Of a stretch of 64,000 bases of DNA, positions 16,900-24,355 are shown piece by piece. Position numbers and translations under genes: made by a program. The stretch comes from Harryflintia acetispora (GTDB taxonomy: Bacteria > Bacillota > Clostridia > Oscillospirales > Ruminococcaceae): the NCBI GenBank assembly GCA_004340125.1, contig SLUK01000002.1:1-64000 (forward strand), written 5' to 3'. Positions within the stretch are counted from its first letter, which is position 1. The number at the start of each line of letters is the position of its first letter. Under the pieces are notes generated by a model. That model saw only the letters and a program-made list of their open reading frames with translations, made no database searches and was not told the DNA's origin.

Positions 16900-16908
16900 A
16901 TTTAGTCA

Positions 16909-17088
16909 TCATTCATCTTTCAATTCCATGTGGTCAAGGGCATATTGTAAAGCCATGCTGATTAGTTCATTACGAGAACGATTCGTCTTAGCTGCTAAAT
17001 CGTTATATTCCTCTTGCAAGGCTCTATCTATGCGTATCGTCATGGTGACAGATTTATCTTCTTTAGGTGTTACGATAAATTTCTCCAT
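16909..17088 (-). CDS. Ribbon-helix-helix (CopG-like) regulator
   Basis: A 59-residue protein on the minus strand with VTMTIRIDRALQEEYNDLAA followed by KTNRSRNELISMALQYAL, the strand-helix-helix pattern of CopG/Arc regulators. GGAGG stands upstream of the ATG at 17088. It is convergent with the integrase gene. A role in controlling element replication or transfer, or as an antitoxin, is possible; no toxin partner is next to it. Confidence 0.7.
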   Translation of the reverse strand: MEKFIVTPKEDKSVTMTIRIDRALQEEYNDLAAKTNRSRNELISMALQYALDHMELKDE

Positions 17089-17237
17089 AATGCAATTCCT
17101 CCATTGATTTTAATTACATTATAGTATTGACAAGGGACATAAAACTATGACACAATAGTGAGTTAAAATTATACTGTACTTTTGTATTACACTCTGCTAT
17201 AATGCTAATATCAACCAAAACTTGGAGGTATGGCATT

Positions 17238-17762
17238 ATGAAAGATAAAGCAACCAAAAACGGAGTCAAAAAGCCGATTTTCAAGAAGTGGTGGTTTTGG
17301 GTAATCGTTGTCGTTATTCTGGCCGCTATCTTCGGAAATACTGGAACAAAAGACAGCGTTGAGGACGGAGCAAAGGACACTATCAGTTCAGCAGAACAGC
17401 ATACAGAGGAAAAGCAAAACGAAAGTACAACAAAAGATGATATTTCCTTTGTGGTTACCAATGTTCCTAATGATGTGACAGGTAATTGGAGAATTGCCTC
17501 AATCGCAGAAAACATTGAAATGCAGGACTATGCTTTGGACTACTACAAAGAGTATTTCAAGAGCGATGATGAAATCCATGCAATAGTCAACTTCAATTAC
17601 AAGACAACAACTAAAATCTCTGTCATGGGAAATCTGCTCGATGTGTCTGTGTATGAATATGTTGACAAAGAAGAACATGATGCAAAATTGCGTTTCAGCG
17701 GTATGCTCCTTAAAGAATACCATGTAAACAAAGATACTGGAGAAATAGAAGAAATACAGTAA
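17238..17762 (+). CDS. Membrane-anchored hypothetical protein
   Basis: A 174-residue protein with a single N-terminal membrane segment (WWFWVIVVVILAAIFG, about residues 18-33) behind a lysine-rich start, then an outward Thr/Glu/Lys-rich linker and a compact domain of about 100 residues. GGAGG precedes the ATG at 17238, and TATAAT lies near 17197. It shares the AT-rich composition of element 1 and is its likely last gene. I see no known domain; superinfection immunity or a cell-surface role is only a guess. Confidence 0.65.
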   Translation: MKDKATKNGVKKPIFKKWWFWVIVVVILAAIFGNTGTKDSVEDGAKDTISSAEQHTEEKQNESTTKDDISFVVTNVPNDVTGNWRIASIAENIEMQDYALDYYKEYFKSDDEIHAIVNFNYKTTTKISVMGNLLDVSVYEYVDKEEHDAKLRFSGMLLKEYHVNKDTGEIEEIQ

Positions 17763-17768
17763 AAAACG

Positions 17769-17803
17769 AAAGCCTTGACCACGAATGAATGGTTAAGGCT
17801 TTT
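17769..17803 (+). terminator. Terminator at the right end of element 1
   Basis: A 13-position stem with one mismatch (AAAGCCTTGACCA with TGGTTAAGGCTTT) followed by TCTTT. Confidence 0.65.
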
Positions 17804-17995
17804 CTTTATACTATCGTAATACTAAACTTACGGCGTGCTGTGGTGTGATAGGCCGAGTTAGGGAAAGCAGAAATCCCAAAAAGGTAATACGGGTAACACT
17901 TATGGAGAGTTATGGAGAGATAGGGCGAGTGCCTGTTAATCTTTTGACAATTGGAGTGAGATTCGTATTTCATTTTTTTCGGGAGATGGTATAAT
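17804..17995 (+). other. Junction between element 1 and the peptide-system locus
   Basis: No gene. CGTAATACT (17815-17823) matches 11037-11045. Just before the XRE gene there is TTGACA (17944-17949) with a possible TATTTC 16 bp later. Composition rises towards host values near 17995. Confidence 0.35.
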
Positions 17996-18325
17996 ATGCG
18001 TGGAGACAGATTGGCCGATTTAAGAAAGGACAAGGGACTCACACAACAGGATTTGGCGAATGAGCTGAACATTTCCTATCATACCATTTCCTCGTACGAG
18101 ACCAACCGCAGCAATCCTGACGACGAGATGAAAATCAAGATTGCGCGGATTTTCGACGTAACGCTGGATTATCTGCTCGGGTTAATCGACGAGCAGGTGT
18201 CGTTTCGGCGCGACAATCCGGTTGACCTGACGGAAGAAGGGCTCATCAGGGCAATTAGCGAGAAGCATCGGGAATTGGGCGAGTACATGGAATTGTTGCG
18301 TGAGGTCCACAAGTCCAAGGAGTAA
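17996..18325 (+). CDS. XRE-family regulator heading the sensing operon
   Basis: A 109-residue protein with an N-terminal helix-turn-helix of Cro/CI type (LADLRKDKGLTQQDLANELN, then HTISSYETNRSNP) and a C-terminal helix. GGGAG precedes the ATG. Only 18 bp separate it from the response-regulator gene, and the kinase gene overlaps that one, so the three are likely one operon. It may set basal expression of the peptide locus, or it may be the residual regulator of a mobile element. Regulation of the neighbours is inference. Confidence 0.75.
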   Translation: MRGDRLADLRKDKGLTQQDLANELNISYHTISSYETNRSNPDDEMKIKIARIFDVTLDYLLGLIDEQVSFRRDNPVDLTEEGLIRAISEKHRELGEYMELLREVHKSKE

Positions 18326-18343
18326 CAGCTTGGAGGGGACATC

Positions 18344-19087
18344 ATGCGTATCGCAATTTGTGACGACGATGAAGTATTCCGGGACGAATTCAAAGGATTG
18401 CTAATCAGAATGCTGCTCGACTTCGGCGAGGAGTGCGACGTTCATGAATTTGCCAACGGCCGTGAGCTGCTGGCCAGCCGGGAGCGGTTCGAGCTGGTCT
18501 ATCTTGACATCGAGATGGACGAGATCGACGGCCGGCGCGTTGCGAAGTTTTATCAGAAAAAGCGGAACGACGGCGGAGAGGTGCCGATCGTGGTCTTCAC
18601 GACCGTCCACCCGGAATATTCTTACGAAGGCTATGAGCATGGAGTATTTCGTTATTTGACAAAGTCGATCCTGGCGAACAAGCTGGAAGAGAGCTATCTT
18701 TCGACGAAGGAAGAGCTTGCCCGTCTCAAGGGCGAGGAATTCACGGTGCTCTATCGGGATGGGGAAAAGAAAATCCGGTACGGCGACGTTCTGTATTTCC
18801 GGTCGAATCCCGATGGCAGAGGAATTGTCATCCATACGCGGGACGAGGACTATCTGGTCAAGAAGACCTTCAAGGTTTTGGAAAAGGAGCTCAGGGGCAG
18901 GAGCTTTTTCAAAGTCAACATCAGTTATATTGTCAATTTGAAGCACGTCGACAATTACAGTGGCAAGATGGGAAAAGTCTACATGGATGACGGCAGTGAA
19001 GCCGAATTGAGTCAAAAGGCCGCAAAACCGCTGGGCCTGGCTATGCACCAATATCTCAAGGAAGGGGTGCCGGCGTTTGCTGACTAA
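18344..19087 (+). CDS. LytTR response regulator (AgrA/ComE type)
   Basis: A 247-residue regulator. The receiver domain has the acidic pocket DDD at residues 7-9, phospho-acceptor Asp55 (VYLDIEMD), Thr86 region and Lys107 (YLTKS). The C-terminal LytTR DNA-binding domain spans about residues 135-240 (VLYFRSNPDGRG; FFKVNISYIVNLKHVDNY). Such regulators act in peptide quorum sensing and bacteriocin control (AgrA, ComE, BlpR). GGAGGGG precedes the ATG. The kinase gene overlaps its 3' end. Likely targets are the glycosyltransferase, peptide and exporter genes downstream. Confidence 0.9.
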   Translation: MRIAICDDDEVFRDEFKGLLIRMLLDFGEECDVHEFANGRELLASRERFELVYLDIEMDEIDGRRVAKFYQKKRNDGGEVPIVVFTTVHPEYSYEGYEHGVFRYLTKSILANKLEESYLSTKEELARLKGEEFTVLYRDGEKKIRYGDVLYFRSNPDGRGIVIHTRDEDYLVKKTFKVLEKELRGRSFFKVNISYIVNLKHVDNYSGKMGKVYMDDGSEAELSQKAAKPLGLAMHQYLKEGVPAFAD

Positions 19088-20399
19088 TATTTTAATCGAC
19101 TGGCTGTATGAAAGCATCGATCTATTTACCCATCTGTTTATGTTTGACACCTTCCTGACGCGCAGGTGGTCGAAGGCGAAATCGACAGCAATAGTACTCG
19201 GAATTTATCTTTTGCTGATTTGTTATGTGGATATTTTCTACTTTGACACAAAAGATAAAATTTTTAATAATTATATTGCGATTGCTTGCTTGGTTATTTA
19301 CCGTGATAAACTAATAAATAAACTAGGTACCATATTATTGGTTCGGATACTCTGTTATGCTTTTGAATCGTTAATCTTAGCCGGTACCATTGCTCAAGCT
19401 AACTTTGAATTAACTGAAATTTTCTTATCATCCTTACTATTAATTTTATCAAGATGTGTACTGCTGATTCCTTTATTTATTTTTATAAGGAAATTTAGAA
19501 ATGGGTATACAGTACGCGGTATGATAGAAAAACTTTCGATAAAACAATCAATTGCATACAGTTTAATGTTTTTAATTTTGTTCCCTTTAACACAAATTAC
19601 TATCTTGAAAACGTTTAAATATCAAAATATAACAAACTTAATATTGTTAACAGTTCTTGCTTTGGCTGTAATGGAATTTATTACAATGGCTTATATTTGT
19701 CTGAAGAAAATCTTTGAAAATAGAATGATTAACAGTCAAAGGTTTGCGCTATCCAAGCAGTTGGTTTATCAGACAGAACACAATAAGCGGATTGACGAAT
19801 CAATAAATGAAACGAAAAAGATACGTCATGACATGAAAAGTAAGTTGATTACAGCCCTCTATAACGTCCAGCTTGGCAACTTGGAAAGGGCCACAAATGA
19901 TTTGGAAACCTTATTGCACAAGGTTGTGAAATCGACGCCACGCTTCTTTAGCGAAAACACGGCGGCCGATGCCGTATTCCGACATTACCATGCGCTTGCC
20001 TCGGAACGGGGAATCACAATGAAGATCAACGCGATTCTGCCGGACCGGGAATTTATGCCGCCGGATGACCTCGGGTTGATTCTAAGCCATTCCTGTGAAA
20101 ACGCGATCGAGGCCTGCGAAGGCCTCAAGAATTCCCTGATCGAAATAAATACCTACGTCCACAAGAATAGCTTTTGGTTTTACAGCATTCGCAATTCGGT
20201 CAAGGAAAAGGTGGAAATTGTGGACGGCGAAATCTTTACGACAAAAGAGGACAAGACCAGTCATGGTTTCGGACTGCCCGGTATCCGTGCGGCAGTAGAA
20301 AAGTACGGCGGCGTCCTGACAATGGACAGTGACGATCACTCTTTCAGCCTTGAAATTTCGTTGAAAGTTCCTGACAAAATATACGAAGAAATAAGATAA
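19077..20399 (+). CDS. AgrC/ComD-like sensor histidine kinase
   Basis: The 440-residue protein has six or so membrane helices in residues 1-215, a coiled linker, the phospho-accepting His251 in KIRHDMKS, and a GHKL ATPase domain with N box LSHSCENAIEAC and G box HGFGLPGIRAAVEKYGG. This is the HPK10 class that senses exported peptides. It starts with TTG at 19077, overlapping the regulator gene by 11 bp. The DNA encoding the membrane sensor is strikingly AT-rich (one 60-base line near 19261 is about 23% GC), whereas the kinase part is near 50% GC. That points to a mosaic gene. Confidence 0.88.
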   Translation: MLTNILIDWLYESIDLFTHLFMFDTFLTRRWSKAKSTAIVLGIYLLLICYVDIFYFDTKDKIFNNYIAIACLVIYRDKLINKLGTILLVRILCYAFESLILAGTIAQANFELTEIFLSSLLLILSRCVLLIPLFIFIRKFRNGYTVRGMIEKLSIKQSIAYSLMFLILFPLTQITILKTFKYQNITNLILLTVLALAVMEFITMAYICLKKIFENRMINSQRFALSKQLVYQTEHNKRIDESINETKKIRHDMKSKLITALYNVQLGNLERATNDLETLLHKVVKSTPRFFSENTAADAVFRHYHALASERGITMKINAILPDREFMPPDDLGLILSHSCENAIEACEGLKNSLIEINTYVHKNSFWFYSIRNSVKEKVEIVDGEIFTTKEDKTSHGFGLPGIRAAVEKYGGVLTMDSDDHSFSLEISLKVPDKIYEEIR

Positions 20400-20413
20400 T
20401 ATTTGGTAATTCG

Positions 20414-20445
20414 ACAAACTGTGCGCAAAATCGCGCATGGTTTGT
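20414..20445 (+). promoter_or_regulatory. Imperfect inverted repeat upstream of the glycosyltransferase gene
   Basis: ACAAACTGTGCGC (20414-20426) and GCGCATGGTTTGT (20433-20445) are inverted repeats with two central mismatches. No T-run follows, so a regulatory site is as likely as a terminator. Confidence 0.4.
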
Positions 20446-20554
20446 AAATATTGCTGCCGGCGTTTCAAAAAATCCGTATACTGGATGCAAGCGGCGCTTT
20501 GGGGATGGGGCTATGGCCGCCGTCCCTTATTTTTTGCCGTGGTGGAGGATGTAT

Positions 20555-21293
20555 ATGGAGCCGAAAGCTGCATTGGAACTTCTGGCTCTTTGAACGGGAA
20601 TATCTGCTTTATATCAAGAAACGATACCTGTTCGATCAGGTTTCTCTCAATCGGATTGATTACCTGCTTTCCATCACCCGGCATCTCGTTTCTGTCCCGC
20701 TCGAAATTCAGGAGGTATGGGACCGGATGATTCCGCTCTTCGATGTGTTTTCCCGCGAGGACATCACTCTGGCACTCATGCGGGTTGTGGGGTGCAGTCA
20801 CGCGAAGAGGCTGACGGCTATCTTAATTACACTGGACAATGAAAGCACGGTCTGCGAGTGCATCGCCAGTCTGCTCGGCGAGGTGGACGAGGTTCTGGTG
20901 GTGGATATCGGGTCGTTTGACAAGACGATGGAACGGGTTCGGGCGCTGTCCATTCCCGGCGTCAGGCTGGAAAAATACAGGGCGATGGACTGTCCCGACC
21001 TCAACATCTTCATCCGCGGGCTGCTTTCGCCCGGCTGGGCTTTCTATGTCGGGCACAACGAAAGGCTGAGCGGAAACCGCGAACTGCCGCTCAAAAGCCT
21101 GGTCAACGGCTTTAATGGCCTCTCCTGTCCAGAATCTATCTGCCTGTGCCCGAGCGGCTGGAGCGGGGAGGAAACCGACAACCGAATCTTTAAATCGGAG
21201 GATTTCGACCGGTTTCACGGGAATCCGCCAAGAAAGAATGATATGCTAAATTTGACGATCGACGTGTCCTTTTGGGACTATCGGCAATTTTAA
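20555..21293 (+). CDS. SunS-like family 2 glycosyltransferase, start requires +1 frameshift or is disrupted
   Basis: The long frame encodes a helical region of about 75 residues, then a GT2 core: LTAILITLDNESTVCECI, VDEVLVVDIGSFDKTMERV, a Trp-Ala-Phe-Tyr strand, and a terminal RIFKSEDFDRFHGN. The order and motifs parallel SunS, the S-glycosyltransferase of sublancin. Where SunS has Asp-Ala-Asp this protein has Val-Gly-His-Asn, so the metal-binding DXD motif is missing. The best start (ATG 20555, GGAGG 6 bp upstream) opens a 12-codon frame ending CTT-TGA at 20588-20593; a +1 shift there enters the long frame (GAA 20592 onward). The alternative, unshifted start codons at 20451 or 20505 have poor ribosome sites. 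It may be recoded, disrupted, or start further downstream. Confidence 0.6.
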
Positions 21294-21446
21294 TAAAAAT
21301 AATATTGCGGCTTTGGAGCCCGGAGAAGCTTCGCTGAGAAAGAAGCGGGGTGTGCAAAATCAATTGAGGGATTATGCTCCTTTGGTTATTCTGGTAGGCG
21401 GTGCAATGTCTGCCCAAATACGGAATAAAAAAGGAGATCAGACAAC

Positions 21447-21596
21447 ATGGAGAAAAAGACGATTGGCCTGTTTGAGGAAATTTCCTCGAAGAAAGAGCTT
21501 GATTCGATCAATGGCGGCGGTTCTTATGTTAGAGGAACAATAAAATCTGGCCATAAATTCAAGAGTAAACCCAAGAAAACCTCTAAAGTCCGTTAG
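21447..21596 (+). CDS. Double-glycine leader peptide (bacteriocin or pheromone precursor), 49 aa
   Basis: A 49-residue precursor with AAGGAG 10 bp before the ATG. The leader of 24 residues (LFEEISSKKELDSINGG at its end) fits the class cleaved after Gly-Gly by C39 peptidases. The predicted 25-residue core, residues 25-49, starts GSYVRGTIKSG and ends KKTSKVR. It has nine Lys/Arg after residue 32 plus four Ser and two Thr, but no Cys. So it is not a disulfide glycocin or lanthipeptide of usual type. The C39 exporter gene follows. It could be an antimicrobial peptide, a pheromone sensed by the upstream kinase, or both. Confidence 0.75.
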   Translation: MEKKTIGLFEEISSKKELDSINGGGSYVRGTIKSGHKFKSKPKKTSKVR

Positions 21597-21622
21597 TCTG
21601 CGGCTTCTTTACATCCCTTATG

Positions 21623-21660
21623 AGATAGAGCCACCCCAAAGGGTGGCTCTATCTTTTTAG
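21623..21660 (+). terminator. Strong terminator between peptide and exporter genes
   Basis: A 14-bp perfect stem (21623-21636 with 21641-21654, loop CAAA) followed by TTTTT. It should limit read-through into the exporter genes so that the peptide is made in excess. Confidence 0.85.
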
Positions 21661-21678
21661 TGGAAAGGGGAGGGAAGC

Positions 21679-23856
21679 ATGGCGCGCTATTACTGCATCC
21701 GGCAGCAGGATGTGACCGACTGCGGCGCGGCCTGTCTGGCAACCGTCTGCCGGCAATATGGGCTGAAGATGCCGATCGGCCGAATCCGCGAGGCCGCCTG
21801 CACCGACCGGCAGGGCACCAGCGCCGCCGGGCTGTTGGCGGCGGCAAAGGAGCTGGGCCTTTTCGCCAAGGCGGTGCGCGGGGACGCTGGAGCGCTTCGC
21901 AGCCGCTTTCCGCTCCCGGCCATCGCCCACGTCAAAACCCCGGAGGGGGTCTGGCACTATGTGGTGCTCCACCAAGTGGGGCGGCGGCATGTGCTGGTGG
22001 CCGACCCGGCGAAGGGGCTGCTGCGCCAGCCGTTGGAGGACTTTCTCGACGGGTGGAGCGGCGCGCTCATTCTGCTGGCCCCCTCGGCCGGCTTTGAGCG
22101 AGGCAACCGGGAAAAGGGCGTGTTCCGCCAGTTTTTGCGGCTGCTGGCCCCGCAGCGCAAGCTGCTCGGCCTGATCCTGCTCGCCTCGCTGCTGATCACC
22201 CTGCTTGGGATCGGCGCCTCCTTTTACTACAAATTCCTGATGGATGCGATCATCCCTTTCGGCGCGGCGCGGACGCTGCATGCGGTGTCCATCGGCATTT
22301 TGGCGCTCTACCTGTTGCGCGTTGCGCTCGAGGGCTGCCGCGGGCACCTCATGCTCTATCTCAGCCAGCGGCTGGACATCCCATTGATTCTGGGCAGCTA
22401 CCAGCATGTGCTGGGCCTGCCGATGGGCTTCTTCGGCTCCCGGCGTACCGGTGAGATCATCTCGCGGCTGCAGGACACCTCAAAAATCCGCGAGGCGGTC
22501 TCGGGTGCCGCCATCACGCTGCTGCTCGACACCCTGATGGCGGCGGGCGGCGCCGTGCTGCTCTATTGGCAAAGCCCGCGCCTCTTCCTCATCTCAGTGC
22601 TGATCGTGACGCTCTATGCCGCGCTGGTGCTGGCGCTCGGCCCCGCCATGCGCCGCGCCAACGAGCAGGCGATGGAGGACAATGCCCAGCTGACCTCTTA
22701 TCTCGTCGAGTCGCTCGACGGGATCGAGACTGTCAAGGCCTTCGGGGCCGAGGAGAAGGTGGCGGGGAAGACCGAGCAGAAGTTTGTGCGGATGCTGCGC
22801 AGCATCTTTCGCGCCGGGCGGTGCGAGAACCTGCAGGAAACCCTCAGCGGCGGGGTCTCCCTGGTCGGCGGGATGGTAATCCTTTGGGCCGGGTCCCTGC
22901 TGGTGCTGCAAGGGGAGATGACCTTCGGCGCGCTGCTCACCTTCGACGCGCTGCTCCTTTTCTTCTTGGAGCCGATCAAAAACCTGATCGACCTGCAGCC
23001 CGAAATGCAGGCGGCTGTGGTCGCCGCCAAACGTCTCGGGCAGCTGCTGGAAGCAACCCCCGAGCTGACCGGCGCGGACCGCCGCAAATGTGTGCCCGAA
23101 AGCCTCTGCACCGATATTTCGGTGCGTTCGCTCACCTTTGGCTACGGGCTGCGCGAGCCGGTGCTGCATGAGATCGACCTCGACATCCGCGCCGGGGAGC
23201 GGGTCGCGCTGGTGGGGGAGAGCGGCTCGGGCAAGACGACGCTTTGTAAGCTCCTGCTGGGACTTTACCCCATCGCGCAGGGGGAAATCCGCTTCGGTCA
23301 ATACGACATCCGCGACCTCTCGCTCGCCGCGCTGCGCGAAAGGACCGCCTACGTCCCGCAGGACATCTTCCTCTACAGCGGCACCATCTTGGAAAACCTG
23401 CGCCTGGGCGCGCCGCAGGCGAGCCTGGAAGAGGTGATCGCCGCCTGCCGAAGATGCCGGGCGGATGAATTCATCGAGCGGCTGCCCGACCGGTACGACA
23501 CCCTGCTCGAGGAGGGCGCCTCCAATCTCTCGGGCGGCCAGAAGCAGCGCCTGGCAATTGCAAGGGCGCTGCTGCGGGAGCCGGACCTCCTGATCCTGGA
23601 TGAGGCCACCAGTCATCTCGATTCCATCGCCGAGCAGGCGATCGCCGGGATGCTCGCCTCGCTCCCCAAACGGGTGACCACCGTGGTCATCGCCCACCGC
23701 CTGAGCACCATCATGCATTGCGAGAGGATCTATGTCCTGGACCGGGGACGGGTGGTACAGTGCGGCACACACGACGAGTTAATGTCGGTGGAGGGCAAAT
23801 ACCGCGCCCTCTGGCAAAACCAGATGCTGCAGCCGGCCGGCGCGGGGGAGGGGTGA
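21679..23856 (+). CDS. C39 peptidase-containing bacteriocin ABC exporter
   Basis: A 725-residue exporter. The N-terminal C39 cysteine protease has Gln10, Cys15 (QDVTDCGAACL), His93 (VWHYVVLH) and Asp109 (VADPAKG), so it should cleave double-glycine leaders. Six membrane helices span about residues 160-430. The nucleotide-binding domain carries Walker A GESGSGKTT (about 513-521), the signature NLSGGQKQR near 617 and Walker B LLILDEATSHLD. It processes and exports the peptide encoded 80 bp upstream. AAGGGGAGGG precedes the ATG. The partner fusion protein gene follows 4 bp later. Confidence 0.93.
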   Translation: MARYYCIRQQDVTDCGAACLATVCRQYGLKMPIGRIREAACTDRQGTSAAGLLAAAKELGLFAKAVRGDAGALRSRFPLPAIAHVKTPEGVWHYVVLHQVGRRHVLVADPAKGLLRQPLEDFLDGWSGALILLAPSAGFERGNREKGVFRQFLRLLAPQRKLLGLILLASLLITLLGIGASFYYKFLMDAIIPFGAARTLHAVSIGILALYLLRVALEGCRGHLMLYLSQRLDIPLILGSYQHVLGLPMGFFGSRRTGEIISRLQDTSKIREAVSGAAITLLLDTLMAAGGAVLLYWQSPRLFLISVLIVTLYAALVLALGPAMRRANEQAMEDNAQLTSYLVESLDGIETVKAFGAEEKVAGKTEQKFVRMLRSIFRAGRCENLQETLSGGVSLVGGMVILWAGSLLVLQGEMTFGALLTFDALLLFFLEPIKNLIDLQPEMQAAVVAAKRLGQLLEATPELTGADRRKCVPESLCTDISVRSLTFGYGLREPVLHEIDLDIRAGERVALVGESGSGKTTLCKLLLGLYPIAQGEIRFGQYDIRDLSLAALRERTAYVPQDIFLYSGTILENLRLGAPQASLEEVIAACRRCRADEFIERLPDRYDTLLEEGASNLSGGQKQRLAIARALLREPDLLILDEATSHLDSIAEQAIAGMLASLPKRVTTVVIAHRLSTIMHCERIYVLDRGRVVQCGTHDELMSVEGKYRALWQNQMLQPAGAGEG

Positions 23857-23860
23857 GCGC

Positions 23861-24307
23861 ATGAAGGTGATCGAATATACGTTTGCGGAATATACCGACA
23901 GCCGCGAGCTGCTGGAGAGCCGCCCGCCGCGCGTCATCCCCTTCATGGTCCTGGCGCTGGCGGGGGCATTCGCCTACGCCTGCCTCGTGCAGGTGGAAGA
24001 GACCGTCCGGGTCCCAGGCGAGCTCCTGCCGAGCGGACAGGTGCAGATCTATCTGCCGCAGACTGCGGTGGCGAGCGCCCACCCCGGCCAGGCGGTGACG
24101 GTGGAGTTCGACGCCTTCCCGGGCCAGTCCTTCGCCGGGGAGGTGGAGGAGATTTCGGACGCGCCCGATGAGGAGCGCCGCTACGCCGCCGGAGTGGCCC
24201 TCGGCGGCCCGCTACCGCAGGGCGCGCGGCAGGGGATGACATTGCAGGCGAGCCTCTCCTGCGGGCGGGAGAGCGTGCTGAGGTGGATGATTGAAAAGAT
24301 GGGCTAA
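23861..24307 (+). CDS. Short membrane-fusion (HlyD-like) accessory protein
   Basis: A 148-residue protein with one membrane segment (IPFMVLALAGAFAYACLV, about residues 28-45) followed by a beta-rich domain (VRVPGELLPSGQVQIYLPQ; AHPGQAVTVEFDAFPGQSF) typical of HlyD/MFP proteins. Usual bacteriocin accessory proteins have about 450 residues with a long coiled-coil hairpin; that part is absent here. AGGGG precedes the ATG and the gene is almost joined to the exporter gene. It may be a minimal adaptor or a deletion remnant; the frame itself is intact and ends before a terminator. Confidence 0.75.
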   Translation: MKVIEYTFAEYTDSRELLESRPPRVIPFMVLALAGAFAYACLVQVEETVRVPGELLPSGQVQIYLPQTAVASAHPGQAVTVEFDAFPGQSFAGEVEEISDAPDEERRYAAGVALGGPLPQGARQGMTLQASLSCGRESVLRWMIEKMG

Positions 24308-24319
24308 TCTATAGTTAAA

Positions 24320-24355
24320 AAACGAGCAGCCACCCGGCCGGGTGGCTGCTCGTTT
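24320..24355. terminator. Bidirectional terminator between exporter operon and aro operon
   Basis: A 16-bp stem with GGCC loop (AAACGAGCAGCCACCC arm) flanked by A- and T-runs on both sides. Confidence 0.9.

Larger units (their letters stand above)
10870..17830. mobile_element. Integrated element 1 (about 7 kb)
   Basis: An AT-rich block bounded by GC-rich host genes carries YdbC, a Rep-like initiator, DUF5681, xis, HNH, int and RHH genes. No relaxase, coupling protein or capsid gene is seen, so it is a small mobilisable element or phage satellite, not a full conjugative element. Ends are approximate; a 9-bp repeat (11037-11045, 17815-17823) is the only candidate attachment core. Confidence 0.75.

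Noticed and set aside
20437..20730. 97-codon frame overlapping the glycosyltransferase start
   Set aside because: It does not carry GT motifs and ends early; the frame at 20592-21293 has clear GT2 features.
21313..21543. 76-codon frame overlapping the peptide gene
   Set aside because: TTG start without ribosome site and different frame from the double-glycine peptide, which has leader logic and a strong ribosome site.
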